Part shown: positions 59,933 to 64,000 of the stretch, piece by piece
Layout: every line of letters starts with the position of its first letter
How positions within the stretch are numbered: position 1 is the first letter of the stretch
NCBI GenBank assembly: GCA_950295325.1
Contig: OX485803.1
Coordinates: 52,591,554-52,655,553, forward strand
Source of the DNA: Polytrichum commune
Taxonomy: Eukaryota > Streptophyta > Polytrichopsida > Polytrichales > Polytrichaceae
Reading direction: 5' to 3'
Length of the DNA stretch: 64,000 nucleotides
Notes under the pieces: generated by a model
What the model was told of the DNA's origin: nothing
The model's database searches: none
The model's input: the letters and a program-made list of their open reading frames with translations, nothing else
Position numbers and translations under genes: made by a program

Positions 59933-61882
59933 TTGCGGTCAGTTACCAATCTTAAAGGAAGGAGAGGCTTTCATCCCTAATCATAATAATCATAATCATA
60001 ATCACAAATCAAATAATAACTTAATTCATTAAGTGATGCGTGAACAATTCATATATGAATAATAAATAAACAAATAGACATAAACTAAAATTTAAATGAA
60101 CAAATACTTTTACTTTAATTTGGTGGTTATCCTAAGATAGGAACCACAACGCACAATACAACAAAGGTAGAAGAAAGGAAAGGCATGTCAACGGGAGGAG
60201 TCGTCGTCGCGACAAGCAATTCTTGAAATTTCTTCACGGAAACCTTTTCGCCGATAAGGAAATTGTCTTGATTCAGTCACATCACATTGTTTACTTCAGT
60301 ATATAAAAACGATGCTTTGTTGATTACTACATAAGTGTATAATTTTTTTTATGAAAATCTAAGCACTTGTGTGGATAGCCCAAAATCGAGACGACTGAAG
60401 GCAACGCCCTGGTGGAATTCCAGACTGAGTTATCACTTGAGGGAATTTGATCAAAAAAGTTTTTCTTTTGCTATCAGAGAGTGACCTGATCAAGTTTGAT
60501 ACAGATCCAGAGAGCAAGTGAGTCAGCGAGGCATCTCCCAAAGGAAAGAGTGACAATCAATTAGACATTCATGAGGGAGTTAAGACCAGTGATTAAGGTT
60601 CCCTTCTCAATATTGTTCAGTTACATTTCAAACTCAATGTCTCTTCCATGTTCTAGGAACATATCAATTTGTGTGTTAAGGTCAAAATAGTTCAACAAGA
60701 GTGAAACAATTTATAATTAGGGTTATGATTAGCCTAAGTGAGGCATAGTCTTATCTCTTGTGGAAAACCTGATATTTTTTCAAGTCAAATTGCTATCTGA
60801 GTGACAATGAAAGAAACAACAATGTCAAGTGAGCGAATCCAGGATCTGATCTGCAACAAGTTGAACCGAGTGAAATGGAAGCTTTAAAATTAGCAAAAGA
60901 ATTGGTAGAAATTTTGGAGAGATATCAAATCTTTGAAACTGTCAAATACTGAGAGAAGAGAGAATTTGGAAGCCTCTGAGATAGTTGCTTTATCAACATT
61001 CATGAAGAAAATTTAGGAGAATCCAGAGTGAATGCTAAAAGTGCATTTGATTGAGCGAAAACATCCTGAAGAAGAGCGAGGATATCCGAGTGATTATCTC
61101 AAGATTGTTGCGGTGATTCACAAGAACAATAGTTTGAAGTACAACAATCTTGCATTCAACACTTCAGAGAAATACTAGTCTTAAAACATTGGATTGTGTG
61201 ACAGGGAATGATTCTTTTGATAGATGGCCCTCTGCAGCCATAGTAATTCCTCCACCTGTTGAGAGTTGTAAACAAGTTTTCGAGAGGCAGCAAGATTTCT
61301 AGAGCGTCAGGAAATTCGAGAGAATTTGCTTTGATATCACGTTGACCTTATACATGTGAGGAAGAATTTTGACACCATTCCATAAAACTATAAACTCTGC
61401 AGGGAGATTGGTGGTCTTTGCTATATTTTAGGATGAGAGTCCTAGTAGTCCTTATTCCTTATTCTGACAAGAGTGAATTTCTAAAGGAAAAGGGCCATCA
61501 ACAGTCATATTCGTTTCTCCTACAAGTCTTCCTTTCATTAGTAAGAAATTTATAGCAAGACTGTAAAGCAATCCCTAGCTAAAATTGTTGATCAACATGA
61601 GTGAGGGTGGAATTCGGCAGGATCAGTTGACACTACTATCTTTAGGCTCCCGAGAGAACAAGTGACAGTTTTTCAAAAAATAAATTAGGATTGATCTTTG
61701 TCTATTCAATTAAATGAGCTTACCAAAGTAAGTCGAAAGAAAATTGTGATGTCTTTATTGCAGGATTGGTACATAGTTAGTCACAGCTAAAGATTATCTT
61801 AAATAATTGTTGCTAGCCACCGTCTGTTTCAAAGTCATTCCTTCATTTTTCTTCCGTTTTGTTTCACTCCATTGATTTTGTC
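59933..61882. other. Non-coding interval between gag and the second ORF
   Basis: 1.95 kb where pol would be expected. I see no reverse transcriptase, protease or integrase motif in any frame, only short open frames. It starts with an (ATAATC)n-like run at 59985-60005. Confidence 0.55.
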
Positions 61883-64000
61883 ATGGCATCAGTCTTACCT
61901 GTACAAGTGTTACCTCTTCCTGAGATGTCCTATAGATTCCAACAGATGATGGTAAAGAACCGAACTAATTTAGAAAAAACTGGAATGTGAGAGTTTTTGT
62001 TATGGATACAAGAGGTCAACAAAGTAGTCTGAGAGGATAGAGTCACAGGTTTTGTCCACACCTATCAGATGAAGACTACAAAAGCCAAAGTGGGGGAGAC
62101 AACAGTGGATTTCTCCACTTCTACCATTGCCAACGTGCTTAAATTACCCTCAAGTGGGTTAACCCTAGCTACCTTACCTAATTTCACTAGCAGTGAAGCG
62201 GAGGAGATGTTTGAGTGCAGAACCAACTGGGTCTCGGACAACACGTGGAACCTTGCTAAAGCCAAACACCATTGGAAGAGCTGGTTTGAGATAATTAATG
62301 TTTATCTCATGTTTCGACCGGATGAACACCGAATGGAGCAGAAAGCTATTGTTGCAGCGATTCGCACTTGGAAAGGATTCAGAGTTAATTGGGCGCTCAT
62401 TGTTCAACAGAAATTGCACCGAGAGATTCAAACCCGCCAGGCTCATAATCCCTCCATTTTACATTTGTATTCAACTTTCTTCATTTCATGCCTATGTCAG
62501 AATGTCACCCCAACGGCGATTCGGATGAGTACAACCTCATCGACCTCAAGAATAACAACTCCACTTACCATGCCATCTTCTCTAGTGGTGGAGTTTGAAG
62601 GGCCATCCACCAGATTGAAGCTGGATGAACTGGAAAGACAATAGGCTGAGAAGCAGGCCAAACTTGAGCAGGTACATGAGCAAAATGTTGAATATTTGCA
62701 GCAGATTAACTGAATGTTACACGAAAAATTTGGTGAGCATCGTCTGTACGATCAATTACAAAGTTAAAATACAGCTCTAACATTGTAAGTGAAGGAATTA
62801 CAAGAGACATGTCAGCTTTTGCAGTTGAGTGCTAATGAAAAGAAGGAGGAGAAACCGGCACTGGTGGAAAAATCCACCCAAACTACTATTGTTGAAGAAC
62901 CGGCTCCGAAACCTACCAGGGAAGCTCAAATGACTTCACCACCTCATTCTCTATCTTCTGATGTTTGCGCAAAGCTTTGAAACTTGGAAAACAAGATTAT
63001 TCCTAACCGTCAGCTTCTTCAATACTATGAGATACAACGGGATTTCTTCTTGATTATGGCCGGTCTCGAGATTGAAGAGTGGTTGTTTCATGCGCAATTT
63101 CAGAGTTTGTGGACTTTCAATGTGCGGCATCACGAAGAAAATATGTTTGTTGAAATTTTGGCTCGCAAACATTTGCGATTGTTGGATCTTTTCTCTGCAT
63201 TTGTCATGATTGGGGACATTGGTGCGCGCATTTACCTTTACTATGCCGATTGTGAAGAGCAACTACATCTCCGAATAACAGCCACTCGCCACATCGATGT
63301 CAGACACGTGGATTGGACCGATTATGGTACTCAACTGGCTCAACAGTTTTATGGGCAGAGCAATGAGACCATCCTTAGGTGGCAAACAAGTTTGGAAAGT
63401 CTCCTACCCATTGTCAAGCATGAAGTGTTTCTGACTCGGATTTTGAGATACAATTTGCAACAAATTTACAACATGCCTTTGAATGGTGATTTCACTGCAT
63501 CTCACTATGTCTACAATCGAGATAGAGCCTTGGACAGGGTGGAAAGATATCTGGCGGCCATCGATGCGAAGAGGGCGCCTATGCTTGTGTTACAAGGCCA
63601 GGTCCAATTCCTGAATTCTCCCTCAGGCTATGTTCCTAAGTATCTCGGCTCATTTGACGTGCCAGTAGGCAGCTTAGTGGCCAATCAACGATACCTTGGC
63701 CAATATCAAGATTTTTTTGATGATCAAGGTGAACAACTTGTGCCCACTTGGTCTGCATTGACTTGGTTACTCGAGGGCTATGGACAGTCGCGCACTGAAA
63801 CCATTGCAACAGATTTGATTACAAGCAGGTGAGCGGACCCTGGTCCTTTGAAGCACCTCCGGCAATACAAGTTCATCCTCAGTATTGCTCTTGTCCAAGA
63901 CGACATAAATGGTCTCCGGACGCAACCATTGATTTAGTAGAGTACAATTGGCCTCAAATTCAAGGAGCCCTAGGTTTTAACACGCATGAGCAATGTCGAG
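61883..64000 (+). pseudogene. Second retroelement ORF, plant-transposon-protein-like N-terminal part, unknown C-terminal part
   Basis: Begins MASVLPVQVLPLPEMSYRFQ. The same frame runs to 63829 (649 codons) but has seven stops: TGA 61988, TGA 62030, TAG 62642, TGA 62711, TAA 62765, TAA 62786, TGA 62978. After TGA 63830 the coding look continues one frame over (GPWSFEAPPAIQVHPQYCSC) to the window end. Residues about 63-200 (VDFSTSTIANVLKLPSSGLT; WNLAKAKHHWKSWFEIINVY; HRMEQKAIVAAIRTWKGFRV) resemble the putative plant transposon protein domain. Then come a Gln/Glu-rich coiled coil (AEKQAKLEQVHEQNVEYLQQ), an acidic/Pro linker (EKSTQTTIVEEPAPKPTREA) and a 280-residue region with no family I know (GLEIEEWLFHAQFQSLWTFN). 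Confidence 0.6.

Larger units (their letters stand above)
56788..64000 (+). mobile_element. Gag-only LTR-type retroelement with an extra ORF, right end outside window
   Basis: It begins TGTCACGTGAGTTGACATCG, abutting the broken gypsy pol, which is how an LTR with TG at its start would look. An AATAAA lies at 57069-57074. A gag gene (58430-59932) follows a long leader. No protease, reverse transcriptase or integrase domain follows; a second long frame (61883 to the edge) does. I did not find a convincing primer-binding site or the end of the LTR, and the second LTR is not in the window, so the class (TR-GAG-like non-autonomous element) is an inference. Confidence 0.55.

Noticed and set aside
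61883-63829. In-frame TGA/TAG/TAA codons that would become CGA/CAG/CAA by U-to-C RNA editing
   Set aside because: U-to-C editing of stops is known in organelles of some land plants, but this is nuclear transposon DNA next to intron-rich nuclear genes. Decay is the simpler explanation.

Overview
The window is nuclear DNA of a land plant. Three intron-rich, plant-type genes occupy the first 24 kb. The remaining 40 kb is AT-rich repeat DNA holding decayed LTR retrotransposons, LINEs, hAT-type transposases and many small inverted-repeat elements. I see no operons, ribosome binding sites, CRISPR arrays, rRNA genes or convincing tRNA genes. I cannot fix the clade from sequence alone.

Gene block (1-24,227). 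The 3' part of a receptor-like kinase gene runs rightward (1-2506, three exons, 5' end outside the window). It converges on a complete 18-exon gene for mitochondrial electron-transfer flavoprotein:ubiquinone oxidoreductase (ETF-QO), which runs leftward (12,486-3,087). After about 5.4 kb without a recognisable gene comes a complete five-exon GH31 alpha-glucosidase gene, also leftward (24,227-17,932). I placed every exon of the last two genes by splice site, codon phase and family match, and all phases agree. Their introns carry several foldback MITEs and dispersed repeats. The three genes have unrelated jobs: surface signalling, electron transfer to ubiquinone, and secreted carbohydrate hydrolysis. 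Nothing suggests they act together.

Repeat block (24.2-64 kb). Features that can be defined include three families of Tourist/PIF-Harbinger-like MITEs with TAA/TTA target duplications; a MITE family whose ends read CACTAAATAT and are flanked by TA; tandem arrays of about 153, 158 and 145 bp; two hAT transposase pseudogenes on the minus strand, plus a plus-strand transposase-like reading frame lying inside one of them; and a minus-strand LINE (RNase H domain at 46.5-47.2 kb, C-terminal end at 40.5-41.2 kb) split by a 5.27-kb insertion with an apparent CATTG target duplication. That insertion contains a young long-inverted-repeat element (44,740-46,117).

Right edge (56-64 kb). A Ty3/gypsy pol remnant (RNase H and integrase zinc domain) stops where a new LTR-like sequence begins. 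That sequence leads to a gag gene with two zinc knuckles and one in-frame stop. No pol follows. Instead, 2 kb downstream there is a long second reading frame (61,883 to the window end) with seven in-frame stops and no frameshift until its last 170 bp. This looks like a gag-only, non-autonomous LTR element carrying an extra protein, and is the most unusual feature here.
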